Shown here piece after piece: positions 1-11,034 of a stretch of DNA of 64,000 bases (position 1 is the first letter of the stretch; the number at the start of each line of letters is the position of its first letter). The notes beneath the pieces were generated by a model. The model worked only from the letters and a program-made list of their open reading frames with translations, made no database searches and was not told the origin of the DNA. This DNA is from Spisula solida (lineage: Eukaryota; Mollusca; Bivalvia; Venerida; Mactridae): positions 880,501 through 944,500 of the forward strand of contig OX365944.1 of the NCBI GenBank assembly GCA_947247005.1, given 5' to 3'. A program made the translations under genes and the position numbers.

Positions 1-1210
1 ATTTCTGTACCGATTTTTATGAAACATACGTCAGCTTAGGAAAAAACTGTAAGCTTTCAACAAAAAGTAGGATCCCTTTCAGCAGCTGGGCTGTTTTTTC
101 CAGCACCCTGAGAAACTTTGGAAGGGAAGCCTGCTTGAAACTGTAGTTCGATTACATACAGGTTTCACAGTGAGCTGAAAAAATGGCGAAGCAGCTGTAA
201 AAGATTTCACAAAGACCCTTTACAAAATTGCTGATTTAGGCTCGAATCATATTGCAAACAAACCAAACAGTGAGTGCACATGTTCCCTGACACATCATTT
301 TACGCGGTGCAAAAGAGTTATTTCATTTATATTGGGACAACATAAAAATATTGGACATTCATCGGTGTTTAAATATAAGTGGGGCACCTCTCGTATCTGT
401 GGGCTACTCAATTTGTTCCACAGGGTTATATAACTTCTATTTATAATATAATACGATTTTTTAAAATCAATAAATGCACAAAATGTAGATTTCTTTCACT
501 TCTTTCGTGTATCAATAATATTCTTTGGAGAAGAAAGGTGATCCATAGTGCTCCTACGTTTCCTGAAACCATTTTGTTCATCCTCTAAAACATACGAGGG
601 CCTTGATGAACCTTAATCCCTCATATATATTCAGGGCCTTTATTTGGCCCAATTCCTTGATAAACACACCAACTGGGAAACATTTTATACTTTGGCTTTG
701 TTGTGGAAACAGTGTTGTTACCCTTTACATGGGTTTATTTTGAATATAATATTATGATTTTTTAATTTTTTTGTGTGTAAAAGCCATAACTCATAGCTGG
801 ACTTTTAATACAAGTACTTGCAGACTAGAAGTCAAATTGTGGTAAATAGAAGGTGGATAAATGTTGTTGCTGTTGTTTGACATCAAAGCAACATCTGGTA
901 AATTAGCTTTTCTGTATGGTCTGAAAGTTTTTACTCAAAATATCACTTGAGAACAAACACAGATTATAACAACTCAAGGCATTATTTGGAATGTCTCATA
1001 TAAAGCATCATACACCTGGGCTTTTTAAAGTCTCGTTCCAAAGACTGTTGGTAATTTTAGTTATGTTAGGTAGGAAACACTGAAATTTAGCATTTCTGTT
1101 AAAATCTGGCTGGAGGCGGGATCGAACCCTTCAAATCAGCAGTCAGTAACTCTCACCACTGGACGACTTGTCCACCCAATTATTTTAGATTGGATTTAAT
1201 ATACATTTTC
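1..1210. repeat. Paralogous block, left copy (partner 26,990-28,720)
   Basis: From about 390 on, this stretch matches 27,035-28,710 in the same order, sharing for example TGTGGGCTACTCAATTTGTT, then TTTATACTT, then a tRNA-like SINE head. The partner carries a 0.7 kb insertion (27,188-27,890) that is absent here near 690. Positions 180-225 also match 13,043-13,079. No coding signal was recognised, and short open frames here have no family features. Confidence 0.7.
1105..1170 (-). repeat. tRNA-derived SINE head
   Basis: On the minus strand an A-box-like GTCCAGTGGTGAGAG is followed by a perfect B box, GGTTCGATCCC. The same sequence recurs at 28,645-28,710 and 63,290-63,355, each time next to TTAGTTATGTTAGG-type sequence, so this is a dispersed repeat and not a tRNA gene. 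Confidence 0.6.
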
Positions 1211-1319
1211 GGACCCCAAAGGGTTTCCTCATTTATTTCAAATATATAGTATACATTCTTAGACACAGTTTATGGTTACAGAACACACTCATTAGTGTGA
1301 AAAACACTGACTGCATTGA

Positions 1320-1465
1320 AATGAGTTAATTTATTCAACAGGTATTTTCATGCCAGCAATGAACACCTATATCTGACAGGTTGTCACAGTCAAAGGTAAC
1401 CAAATGAGACACCAATCTGAGTCATTGTTGTCACAGAAAGGGATCTCACACCCAATCACTTATAT
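1320..1465 (+). repeat. Remnant of zinc-finger unit upstream region
   Basis: It contains AACACCTATATCTGACAGG, then GAGACACCAATCTGAGTCAT, then a TCACACC stretch. These are the landmarks found upstream of zinc-finger copies A to E (the 38-bp GTCAAATCAGACACCAAT repeats). No zinc-finger exon follows, so it is probably the upstream part of a lost unit. Confidence 0.5.
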
Positions 1466-1767
1466 TACACAACTGTTTCTTTGTTTGACTCAGGTTAATA
1501 ACCCACATGAACAACCCGGGAAGAGGGTGTTCATGTAACATACTAACCAGCGCCCATTGGCAGGTTGTTCATGTTTGGTTACTAACCCGCGCCCGTGCAC
1601 ATATATAGACCTCCATGTGCTGTAAAGTATTTCAATTATTAGGATAGATGTGTACATAAAGGATTAACAGTGGCGGAAAAATGGATTAGCTACCTTGTTA
1701 CAACAACAGTCGTGCATTTTAACAGTGTCATTGAAAATAAAAATATAGTCACAAAGTCATAAAGATG

Positions 1768-1946
1768 TACAGTAAAACCTGTTATATACCACCCACAAAA
1801 CCTGTCAAACAAAAACCACTAATTTATCTACCATCTACCATCAAATTATTCTCAATTGAAAGAAACCTGTTAAGAAAGACCACCTGTAAACAGAAAGCAC
1901 TATTTTGTTGTTCCCGTTTGTGATTTTATAGACAGGTTTGACTGTA
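1768..1946. mobile_element. Short TIR element (pogo/Tigger-like MITE)
   Basis: It starts TACAGTAAAACCTGT and ends with the complement, ACAGGTTTGACTGTA, with TA at both ends, over about 179 bp. A second right-end-like sequence (CATGTTTGACTGTA) lies near 2,223-2,238. No transposase is present. Superfamily assignment rests only on the TIR and TA. Confidence 0.55.
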
Positions 1947-1949
1947 TCA

Positions 1950-3740
1950 GGTTAAATCACCAAATTAAAGTATATTTTTAGAGTTGTCTGTTCAACCGAC
2001 TGCACATTTACCCCCTTCCCCGTCGTTCGACCCTTTCATACAGCAGGGTAAAATGGAAATGAGGGTTTACTCTTGCGCAGGAACATTAAGCAGTGAAACA
2101 GAGGGGAATCGATCCCGGGACTTCTTGATCACAAAATAAGCATCATACCCTAGGTAAACACTTCCAACTCAAAAAGATGCCAACAAAAACATTGTTGCTG
2201 TTCCTCTTGGTGTACTTGTAGACATGTTTGACTGTATACAGAAATCACACAAAACATGGCAACTGTCACACTTACATATCTTTACAGTGCAATTAAAATG
2301 TTAATTTGTTAAAACTGCAATACAATCATATGTGACTGACCATTAGATTTTGGGTCCAAATGAGGAATTTTTCGAAAATGAATTTTTTACTGCAAAATGA
2401 TGTTTACACATTCCTTATTACAAATATGAAATTTCATGGTTGTATCTGGTCTAGTTACGTTGCTATGACGTCACACACATTATGCAATATATTCATTCCA
2501 ATTTAGACCTATGCCTTGAATTCCTTGGAAAAAGATACTGTGATAGAATCATTTCACATGAATTGTGATAAAGTAAGTTTTTGAAGGGTGTTTTTTAAAA
2601 ACTATGTTACCATGGCAACGATAGAAAATGTTTTACAAAATATGAAAAAATATTTTTTTAGATTTTAAAAAAAACAAATTGTGTCCACATAATATGTTCA
2701 TCGTAATTGAAACAAATCCGTTTATAAAATACATTTTTTAATTTGGTTGCCATGGTAACAGTTCTAAAACATGAAAAAACACGATATGCCTTTAACGTCA
2801 AATACTAATGCATCTACACGCAATCATGTAGATCTAGCTCATGCAGAATCATAAAATAATTACAACTTTGCGTACTTTCACAAAAATGCTGCATTCTGAT
2901 TGGATGAATCGGTCATGTGACCTGTCGTTCATATCCCGATGAAGCAGCTCCGTAATCGACGGACTTCTTTTTCATTCATTCTAAATCTAGCTTCGTTCAT
3001 CAGCTGGGACATGTTAATGTACTTCAGCGTCAAATGAAATGTAATTCCAGCTTCATAATTTTCAATAATATTTAAATGATAAATTTAAACAAACCCGCAT
3101 TATCCATGTTTTTGTGATATTTGCCGATCCCGGAAGTCGACGCTCATAACAAAAACTTGTTTGACGAAACGTTTGTTTTTCGCGACGTGACATACGCAAC
3201 GTTGCCTTAAAATTCCCGCCAAGATGTAATTAGTTTGAAATACAAACGCATTTACGGAAGTAATGTAAGTTATATTCTAAAATAGTGTTAACGCATGTTT
3301 TCCGTGTTTTGACATCTGCAGAGTCCCTCGGGAGCGTTGCTGCACCCGCGCTGATTGGTCTGGTTACTTAATTTAGCTTCGTTCATCTCCGCGGACAACG
3401 GGTTCCTACGCCACGACTAAACATAACACGATGGGAATAGTTGGTAATGCAAATTTCAACACTTTTTATTTTTTATTGTAATTATAAGAAATGAATACAC
3501 ATTTTCTGTAGTTCATCGGTGTATGAACTGACGGGAAAACCACGCCTAATTTTTTACATAATAGCCTACATTAACTCCGACCCCACAAGCCCTCAACAAA
3601 AAGTCCAATTAATACAAATTAATGTACTTAAATTTCCAACTGATATTGTTGCATCAGGATAAGACTGGTTGATCATAATTATTTTGACAAATACTATTTT
3701 CCCCACACAGACAATTAATCCACATAATCTAACATACATG
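1950..3740. other. No gene recognised
   Basis: This is AT-rich unique-looking sequence. The phrase TAGCTTCGTTCATC occurs twice (about 2,989 and 3,376), and 2,850-3,430 is more GC-rich than its surroundings. No open frame with recognisable protein features, RNA gene or terminal repeats was seen. Confidence 0.5.
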
Positions 3741-3777
3741 ATTGTATGATAAACATATCATAAGTTTAAAACCACTC

Positions 3778-3872
3778 CATGACTCTAGAGACGAAAATAG
3801 TTTTCTTTTTTATGACTTCAGAGACGAAAATAGTGTTCTTGTTTTTTATGACCACAGAGACGAAAATAAATA
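3778..3872. repeat. Three-copy short tandem repeat
   Basis: Three imperfect units of about 30 bp share AGAGACGAAAATA. Short open frames on both strands here are by-products of the repeat. Confidence 0.6.
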
Positions 3873-4149
3873 TAAAATAAACTGTCCTTGGTTTTATAAG
3901 TGCACCTTTTTTTATATAATGTAATTTCTCGAATTTGAAAGGTGGGCTTGTTGTCATCAATGAATAAATAAGGTAACATTATTTTTAAATCCGCATCTGT
4001 TTATAAAGGACCTGTGATGTAATCATTTAACAGAAAATATACGTCCCGTTCTGTGACAAATAGATTTAGTATAGATGTTTCGTGGGCATCGGTGACATAA
4101 CTTTTATTTGATAATCATCATGATATCAGTCTACGGCCGAAGTTTGTTT

Positions 4150-4990
4150 TTTGACCTAATGACCTAGTTTTTTACCCCAGATAAACCACTATCGAAATTC
4201 ACCTAGATTTTGTTGAGATGATCATTGTGACCAAGTTTTGTAAAGATCAAGCCAAAACTGTGACCTCTAGTGACTACACAAGGTTTTTCTATTTTTTGAC
4301 ATTGTGACCTAGTTTTTGACCCCGGATGACCCAATATTGAAATTGATCTAGATTTTGCTGACATTATCATTGTGACAAAGTTTCATTACGATTGGGTTTT
4401 AGTTGTTATAATCGCTGTGACTAAGTTTCATAAAGAAGAGGTCAAAACTATGACCTCTAGTGACTACAAAAGGTTTTTCTATGATATGACCTTGTGACCA
4501 AGTTTTTGACCCTGGATGACCAAATATTGAACTTGTAATAGATTTTGTTGACATGATCATTTCGACCAAGTTTCTTAAAGATCAGGTCAAAATTTTGACC
4601 TCTAGTGACTACACAAGGTTTTTCTATGATTTGACCTTGTGACCTAGTTTTTTGACCCCAGATGACCCAATATCAAACTTGACCTAGATTTTGTTGAGAT
4701 GAACATTGTGACTAAGTTTCATAAATATTAAGTCAAAATTGTGACCTCCAGTGACAACACAAGGTTTTTCTTTGATTTGACCTAGTCACCAAGTTTTTGA
4801 CATCAGATGACCCAATATTGAACTTGGCCTTAATTTTGTTGAGATGATCATTGTGACCACGTTTCATAATGATTAGGCTAAAATTGTGACCTCTAGTGTC
4901 TACACAAGCCAATTGTTGACGGACGGACTGACGGACGGATGGACGACGGACAGGAATGATCACAAAAGCTCACTCTGACAGGTGAGCTAA
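4150..4990. repeat. ~145-bp tandem repeat block (family R1) with GACGG tail
   Basis: About five imperfect units each contain GACCTCTAGTGACTACACA, TGACCTAGTTTTTGACCCC and TTTTGTTGAGATGATCATTG. The block ends in a GACGGACGGA microsatellite followed by CAAAAGCTCACTCTGACAGG. The same family is at 5,045-5,205, 7,206-7,406 and 51,190-52,260. A tandem core with an ACGG microsatellite resembles the bivalve pearl-type elements (inference). Confidence 0.75.
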
Positions 4991-4994
4991 AAAT

Positions 4995-5045
4995 AAAAAT
5001 TATGGTTCCAGTGGGGTTTGAACCCATGACCCTCAGGAAAATGTC
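4995..5045 (-). repeat. SINE fragment with B box
   Basis: The minus strand carries GGTTCAAACCCC, a Pol III B-box match, inside the R1 repeat block. The fragment is too short to assign a family. Confidence 0.4.
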
Positions 5046-5205
5046 AATTGACATTGTGACCTTGTTTTTGACCCCAGGTGACCCAAAATCGAACTTGACC
5101 CAGATTTTGTTGACATGATCATCGTGACAAAGTTTCATAAAGATGAAGTTGAAATTGTAACCTCTGGTGACTACACAAGGTTTTTCTATGATTTGACCGA
5201 TAATT
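5045..5205. repeat. R1 repeat, one unit
   Basis: A single further unit of the ~145-bp R1 family, containing TGACCTTGTTTTTGACCCC and TGACTACACAAGGTTTTTC. It is separated from the main block by the SINE fragment. Confidence 0.7.
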
Positions 5206-5234
5206 TAAACATTTTCCGCCATATAACTGTACAA

Positions 5235-5580
5235 ATACATGCTATAAAGACAAAACAATACCTAAACACTTTGTATAATGTTTATTATTTCCAGATTATG
5301 ATGTTAATATCTCTGTAGAATCATTGATGTTGCACACTATTTGCAAACATACTTAAATTGTTCAATAAAGTTTATTCCAAATAAAGATATTCAAGCTACT
5401 CTCAAAATTTGTAAATTTATTTATGTTTTTTTAGTTTGCCAAATTATGCCTTACCCTCTAATGGTTTCCTGCTATTATTGATCTCAGGGTACAAGTTTGG
5501 TTAAACTTAAAATCAATCATACATTAACCCACTATTATGCAGACCAGACCAAACAAGAAATATCACTGAATGTGATGAAT
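5235..5580 (+). pseudogene. Orphan zinc-finger 3' UTR (lost copy)
   Basis: It is nearly identical to the 3' UTR and downstream flank of zinc-finger copy A (12,215-12,470). Shared marks are TTCCAGATTATGATGTTA, then TTGTTCAATAAAG with AATAAA at 5,364-5,369, then GATCTCAGGGTACAAGTT. No zinc-finger coding sequence precedes it, so a coding exon has been deleted or only the 3' end was copied. Confidence 0.7.
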
Positions 5581-5606
5581 ATCCCCAGTAACGATTGGTT
5601 TCTTAG

Positions 5607-7200
5607 AGTTGTGCGGTTGAGGTTTGAATTTGAAAATGAACTGTGAAGTTTGAGTAAATTAAGAGGGGTTTTCTCAACATAAAATCAAAAGAACATTACT
5701 GTAAGGCAGTTAATATCCGTAACAATGTATTTCATCTTTTTATTGAAAATATGTAAAAGTCGGATGTGTTTCGGTCGCGGTTGGCCATATGCATACCCTT
5801 TCATGAATATTGAACAATTGTCCTGTCCGCCACATGAGTAGAAGTTGCCGGTTCCTTCTGGAAGGGTAAGTCAGTACTGGCTGGGATAAAGTCCAACAAA
5901 ACAGCTCAGATGAATCTGCCACCGTATATAACTTACAAAATGCTGAGAAACGGCGTGAAAATACGAATCTAAACATAATTGCATGTATGTAAAAAATTAC
6001 GCAGTGTCACGTTAAACTCGCGATGAGATTTTGAACTTCAAATCACGTCTTGTAAATTGAATCTCACATCGTCGTTTTATATAATATATTGACGTCAAGA
6101 AAAAACGCTACATTGAAAAAAGTGAATAACTTTTTTATTTTCCAAAATATTTCCGTGATTATCGACACATAATCGATCAAGCTAAGAACGCGCCTATCGA
6201 AGCGAAGAGAAAATCCCGATCTGGTCCCGATGTGCCCAGGTATGGTACGACGCATGATTCGCACGTGCCCCTCTTGCTCCTTTACCAGGAGGTATTTCCA
6301 GTCGACAAAGTGCAGTTACATGCTGAAGTTAATTTATAAGGTGAAATTCACAATGAATGTTAAATTGTTATTGATATGTCTCGCTCAGATGCGCCGCGTG
6401 TGACCTCTGTACGACAAGACGTTTATATCCGTTAACGTCACCTGCGTGTCCGCTTGACAACGTCACTATTGACTTCTTCTCATGGGGGGGGTTAGCTTCC
6501 CTCACACACCGGGGAACCTTATGTGTTCAGTCGGCAGTACATCCCCGAGAATGGTGGAGTGACGCATAAAACCAGAACACAAATTGTCTTATGACTTTCC
6601 AGAAGCTTCCACAGGACCACGAGGACCCCGTGCCTCCCGATGCTCAATAATTTCCATCAGTTTCTGTCAGTGTTTCTTCAGTATAACATTTGTGTTATGT
6701 CATATGACAATCAATTACGGTAGCAAAGAGGGAACACAGGAAACATTTTATTGTCCACGTGCGCACGTGTAATTACCACGTGGACACGTATTAGCTCAAG
6801 CGTTTTCTATAGTACAGAGAGTAAGTTGACTGTACCCGAGAAACCCGTGCGCTATGGTAAGATTTAATGCGTCGTGGTTTGATGTCCACTGCAAACTGAC
6901 GATAATTGGAGACTGCACAATTTTCGAGACAATTCATTCGAATATTTAGTCGTTTCACTTACATAGCGAATAATGGTGATTAATATTGTTTCTGTAATTC
7001 CAAGCATTCTGAACGTGATACACGGGTACTACTGTACTGTAATCTTTATTGTAGAATGTAGTTACTGATAAAATAAATAGTTACGGTTGGGTACTACTTA
7101 ACAATACTGTTCATTTTGTTAATATGTTGAGAAAATCCCTCTTACATTTACTCAAACTCCACAGTTCATTTTCAAATTCAAACCTCGACCGCACAACTCT
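5607..7200. mobile_element. 1.6-kb DNA transposon with long TIRs, family unassigned
   Basis: The left arm (AGTTGTGCGGTTGAGG..., continuing at least 70 bp) is repeated inverted at 7,117-7,199, ending CCGCACAACT. TCTTAG flanks both ends (5,601-5,606; right copy ending 7,205) and could be the target-site duplication. The interior has open frames of at most 80 codons on either strand (minus 5,740-5,976; plus 6,584-6,772) with no recognisable transposase motif. It is likely non-autonomous. Confidence 0.7.
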
Positions 7201-7205
7201 CTTAG

Positions 7206-7406
7206 CAATATCACAGACAAAATTTATTGTTGAGATGATCATTGTGACCAAGTTTCATAAAGATTAAGTCAAAATTGTGACCTCTAGTGACTACACAAGG
7301 TTTTTCTATGATTTGACCTTGTGACCTAGTTTTTTACCCCGGATGACCCAATATCGAACTTGACCTAGATTTTCTTGATATGATCATTGTGACCAAGTTT
7401 CATAAT
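7206..7406. repeat. R1 repeat block, left part
   Basis: About 1.4 units of the R1 family, interrupted at 7,407 by a SINE. The block resumes at 7,797 and ends in GACGGACGGACG near 7,850. Confidence 0.7.
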
Positions 7407-7797
7407 GATTAATATACCAGGTTTATATAGCGCCCTTTTCATGTGAACGCACGTTCAAAGGCACTTTACCCATGTTGCAGCCACAAGGGCGCAGGTGCAT
7501 CCTCTACCAGTGCAGATACAGCATGATCTGACCAGAGGGACAGACTGAGAGAAAGCCCCTGAAGGGAGAGAGAGACATTAGATACAGGCATGTCCGGCGC
7601 TGCAGATTTTCTTTAATGTGCCCGGTATATAGCACCGATACACAGCTTCCTGGTACTTCCAGATACTTTGCAGACCACACGGCCAGATATAGCGGGAAAT
7701 ATTATAAATATTTCAGAAATGTCAAGTTCCGATGCCAGGGATTGAACCCACGACCTCTGGATTGACAGCTTTACCACTGAGCTAAATCCGCTTGATT
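7407..7797 (-). mobile_element. tRNA-Asp-like SINE nested in R1
   Basis: Reading the minus strand from 7,795, the head is GCGGATTTAGCTCAGTGG (A box) with GGTTCAATCCC (B box), as in a tRNA-Asp-type gene. The body contains AAAGGGCGCTATATAAACC near the far end. TGATTA occurs on both sides (left near 7,407, right near 7,793-7,798), consistent with a target-site duplication. A related head occurs at 23,880-23,945. Confidence 0.7.
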
Positions 7798-8340
7798 AGG
7801 CCAAAATTGTGACCTCTAGTGTCTACACAAGCAAATTGTTGACGGACGGACGACAGACAAATAGTGATCACAACAGAGGATCATAGATCCTGGGGCGCTC
7901 ACCTGCTAAACATGGCCAAACTTTATACTCGACCTTAAGGTCATCAAGATAAACATATTGACTGAACTTGATGAAGGTTAAAGCAAAACTGAGGCCTTTC
8001 AGAGCGTTAAAAAGGTTTTGCTATTATTTGACATATTGACTTAGTTTTTTACCCACATGACCCAACTGCAAACGTGACCTTAAGGTCATTAAGATAGACA
8101 TTTTGACCAAAGTTGATCAAGATTAAAGCAAAAATATGGCCTCAAGAGTGTTAATAAGGTTTTTCTATTTTTTGACCTAGTTTTTGTTCCCACATGACCC
8201 ACCTTCAAACTTGACCTAGATTTTATTGAGATTCAACTACTGACCAAGTTTGGTGAAGACCAAAAGCAACAAGAGTGCCAAAATGTCACAAAATACGCCC
8301 GTCTTGGGGCATGGTGAGTCTCAGGGCATGGTGAATGAAA
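7797..8340. repeat. R1 end plus related TGACC-rich tandem block
   Basis: It begins with the R1 tail and GACGGACGGACGACAGAC. About 2.5 diverged units follow, sharing CGACCTTAAGGTCAT-type and AAAAAGGTTTTGCTATT-type phrases with R1. No gene is present. Confidence 0.6.
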
Positions 8341-8344
8341 AAAA

Positions 8345-8935
8345 CAATCCAACATTTTTTTTAATTAAAGGACCATAACCCAAGAAGGCCTAGGCTGATT
8401 TGGCCTACAATTGAACTTGTCTTAGACATTATATCCATGAACATTGTCACCAAGTTTGAAGATACTCAGATGAAAACTCTTAGCGCTAGAGAACAGACAA
8501 GGTCAATTTCACATTTATTTTGGTAATTATAGGATCATAACCAAATAAGGCCTAAGCCGATTTGGCCTATAATCAAACTTGGCCTAGATATTATGCCCAT
8601 AAGCATTGTCACAAAGTTTGAAGACGATCGGATGAAAACTGTTTGCGTTAGAGCACAGACAACCAATTTCATACTTATTTGGTAATTAATTTAGGCCCAT
8701 AACCAAATGACGCCTAGGCCAATTTGGCCTATAATCGAACTTTGCCTAGATATTACGCCCATAAGCATTGTCAAAAATTTGAAGATGATCGGATGAAAAC
8801 TATTCGCGCTAGAGTACAGACAAGGCCAATTTCATACTTATTTGGTAATTAAAGGACCATGACCCAATAAGGCCTAGGCCGATTTGGCCTATAATCGAAC
8901 TTGGCCGCGGCCTAGATATTATGCCCATAAGCATA
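8345..8935. repeat. ~150-bp tandem repeat block (family R2)
   Basis: About four units share GGCCTAGGCCGATTTGGCC, GAACTTGGCCTAGATATTA and GGATGAAAACT with a GCGCTAGAG-type phrase. Small open frames across it are incidental. Confidence 0.75.
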
Positions 8936-9095
8936 AGTTTTCTACTAAGATGCTTTGTGAATACCAGCCCTGGAGTGTGAAACAAAATTGATTTGATGTG
9001 ACAAGTGACCATGCTTTGTAACAGATAAAAAGCAGGTATATTTTCATTATTTCAATTGTAACAAAGCCAACATTACGCGCTTTACAACACAGCAA

Positions 9096-9258
9096 GAAAT
9101 AACAGCCATTGCAGTACTTTCTTGCTCTGAACAACATTATGTGATTTGGCTTAGCTGTGCTGTAACTGTAACACAGCAAGAAACAACAGCCATTGCACTA
9201 CTTTCTTGCTCTGAACAACATTATGTGATTTGACTTAGCTGTGCTGTAACTGTAATTC
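9096..9258. repeat. 84-bp minisatellite, unit A (about 2 copies)
   Basis: Two copies of the 84-bp unit that contains AACAGCCATTGCACTACTTT and TTATGTGATTTGGCTTAGCT. Larger arrays of the same unit sit at 18,121, 31,012 and 37,083. The preceding 150 bp (8,940-9,095) matches the pre-array sequence of those loci. Confidence 0.85.
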
Positions 9259-9339
9259 TTGCACACTATTCTCTATACAAACTTCAACAAATTTTTAATT
9301 GGCCACCCTATGAAATAATATCATAGTATGCAATATATT

Positions 9340-9645
9340 CAATAAAACAAGACTGCGTTCACTAAACGCTTATGCCCCCTGTGGAAGCCTTGTCCATAAA
9401 TAAGTCTAAGTCCAAAATTAGGTCAAGGTGAAGGTCAAAATGGGGTTAGGTGGTACAGGCGTAAGGAGAGTGTTCATACACAACATCCATGCAAGTATGA
9501 AAGCTTTGTAGCAAGCCATATTAATGCTAGAAGAAACGGTCAATTTGGGTTAACCAGGACGGACGGACGAACGGACGAACAGACGAACGGACGGACAGGT
9601 GAATCACTATATGCCTCCCCATCTATCGATAGGGGGGCATAAAAA
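9340..9645. repeat. R3 repeat element, short copy
   Basis: It starts CAAGACTGCGTTCAC with CGCTTATGCCCCCTGTGG. It contains one ~180-bp core unit, then GACGGACGGACGAACGG microsatellite, and ends in a strong hairpin (ATGCCTCCCC ... AGGGGGGCAT around ATCTATCGAT). Longer copies are at 29,025, 44,590 and 53,750. Confidence 0.75.
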
Positions 9646-10190
9646 TCTAATGTTGTGTTATTTTTTCATTCCACATACTAATCTATCAATTTACAGAAAG
9701 AAATTATGTATTCATGTACAAAATCATACATGCTGAACGATTGGTGTGAATAAAAGGTAATCCACGGAGAATACTTTCCTATCAATAATGAAAATCACTG
9801 ATGTCGTGCATGAGGGCCATGTGCGCATAAGTCATGGCCCTCAGCTATATCATCAGCAAATAGTAACAAAATATATGAACAGATAATAATATCATTTTTG
9901 GTAAATTACAATAATGTATGACATACTACCGTCTTAATTCCACCATAACCGATACCATTGTAAAAATATTATTCACATGTTATTACAAATAAGAAGTTAG
10001 AATATGTCATCTTTAAAACATGCTTTAACATTACCATATATAGGCTGCATCATTGAACTGGATTTACAACTAGCACCAGATTTAACAAGTTTAATCCACA
10101 GGGCATTAAGAATAACAGTTTTAAATGTGTTTTTGTAATCAATGAACACACAAAATAATTTACATTTTTTCAATAGGATATTTTTCATAA
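9645..10190 (-). pseudogene. LINE reverse-transcriptase remnant (unit A)
   Basis: The minus strand reads, from 10,165 downward, a frame with LFCVFIDYKNTF, NALWIKLVKSG and IYGNVKACFKDD. This is the pattern of the non-LTR retrotransposon RT domain (FxDxxKAFD region and following helices). Further along, near 9,850-9,870, the strand encodes LFADDI, the RT catalytic box with F for Y. Stops and frameshifts separate the parts. Equivalent remnants occur in units C (18,716-20,233), D (32,111-33,660) and E (38,640-39,355). Clade not assigned. Confidence 0.75.
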
Positions 10191-10524
10191 TAGAATGTCA
10201 ACACTTCTGTGATAGGGTGGCCAATTGGAAATACCTCAAAGCATAGGTAAAGACTTGCTGGTTGTGTTAGAATACTAAATAAAGCACAACAATCAAATGG
10301 TTCCAATGTTTGGTTAACTACATTACATCATACATTGTATACTCCGATGAATACTATGAAATTAGTTGATGATTACCATGTAATTAGTCTACAACTTAAC
10401 AATTTAAGCCTAATTAGAGTCATTGTAGGTCAATAAATTGGCTAGAGTATTTTGAACTGGAGGAAATAATTAGAGATCTAATCATGACAATTAACACCTT
10501 TATCTGACAAGTTGTTAGTCATTG
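10190..10524 (+). other. Unit A spacer, conserved in unit E
   Basis: This matches 39,240-39,545 closely (for example GGTTCCAATGTTTGGTTAAC and GATGATTACCATGTAATTAG). It is non-coding and joins the LINE remnant to the 38-bp repeats. Its near identity shows that units A and E share a recent ancestor. Confidence 0.7.
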
Positions 10525-10695
10525 TTATTAAAGGAAGACAAATCAGACACCAATTTTAATTGTTATCTAAGGAAGTCAAATCAGACATCAATTTTAATTG
10601 TTATCTAAGGAAGTCAAATCAGAAATCAATTTTAATTGTAATCTGAGGAAGTCAAATCAGAAATCAATTTTAATTGTAATCTGAGGAAGTGAGCT
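10525..10695 (+). repeat. 38-bp tandem repeats upstream of zinc-finger A
   Basis: About four units of GGAAGTCAAATCAGACATCA followed by ATTTTAATTGTTATCTAA. Homologous repeats precede copies B (15,430-15,775), C (21,535-21,720), D (33,855-33,950) and E (39,565-39,655), always about 300-400 bp before the coding exon. They may be regulatory, but nothing shows that directly. Confidence 0.75.
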
Positions 10696-10981
10696 CACAC
10701 CTGTCATCAATGACAGAATGTATATAAACAGTTTAAGAGAATTGTGTTATTAAAGTTATTTGAGATGCATAAAGAACAAGGTGTACCTATATTGATCACT
10801 TTGGAATTTCATCCATATATTCAACCTGTGTTACCAGTGTCCACTTTGATATTTAGTGTGCCAAAGGATTATTTTATTCTTGGAGTATCCTAAGAAGTAA
10901 TTATGTGTTGAACTTATCATATTTAATTCCTGCTGACTATTTAACACGGTAATTGTATTGTGGTAGAGTGGTGAGTGTGGC

Positions 10982-10990
10982 TATATAATA
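10982..10990 (+). promoter_or_regulatory. TATA box, zinc-finger A
   Basis: TATATAATA begins 53 bp before the ATG. The flank GTGAGTGTGGC before it and ATCATTCACTACAG after it are conserved in all five copies; the other four have TATAAAATA here. A start site about 30 bp downstream would give a 5' UTR of roughly 20-25 nt (inference). Confidence 0.6.
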
Positions 10991-11034
10991 ATCATTCACT
11001 ACAGTAATTGAAATATCCAAGGACAACCACAACA

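Noticed and set aside
5740..6772. Coding genes inside the 5.6-7.2 kb element
   Set aside because: Open frames below 80 codons with no transposase signature and not longer than expected by chance.
11008..11034. Upstream in-frame extension of zinc-finger copies A, C and D
   Set aside because: It begins with TTG and not ATG, just after a TAA; the conserved ATG (MHCETDN) is shared by all five copies.
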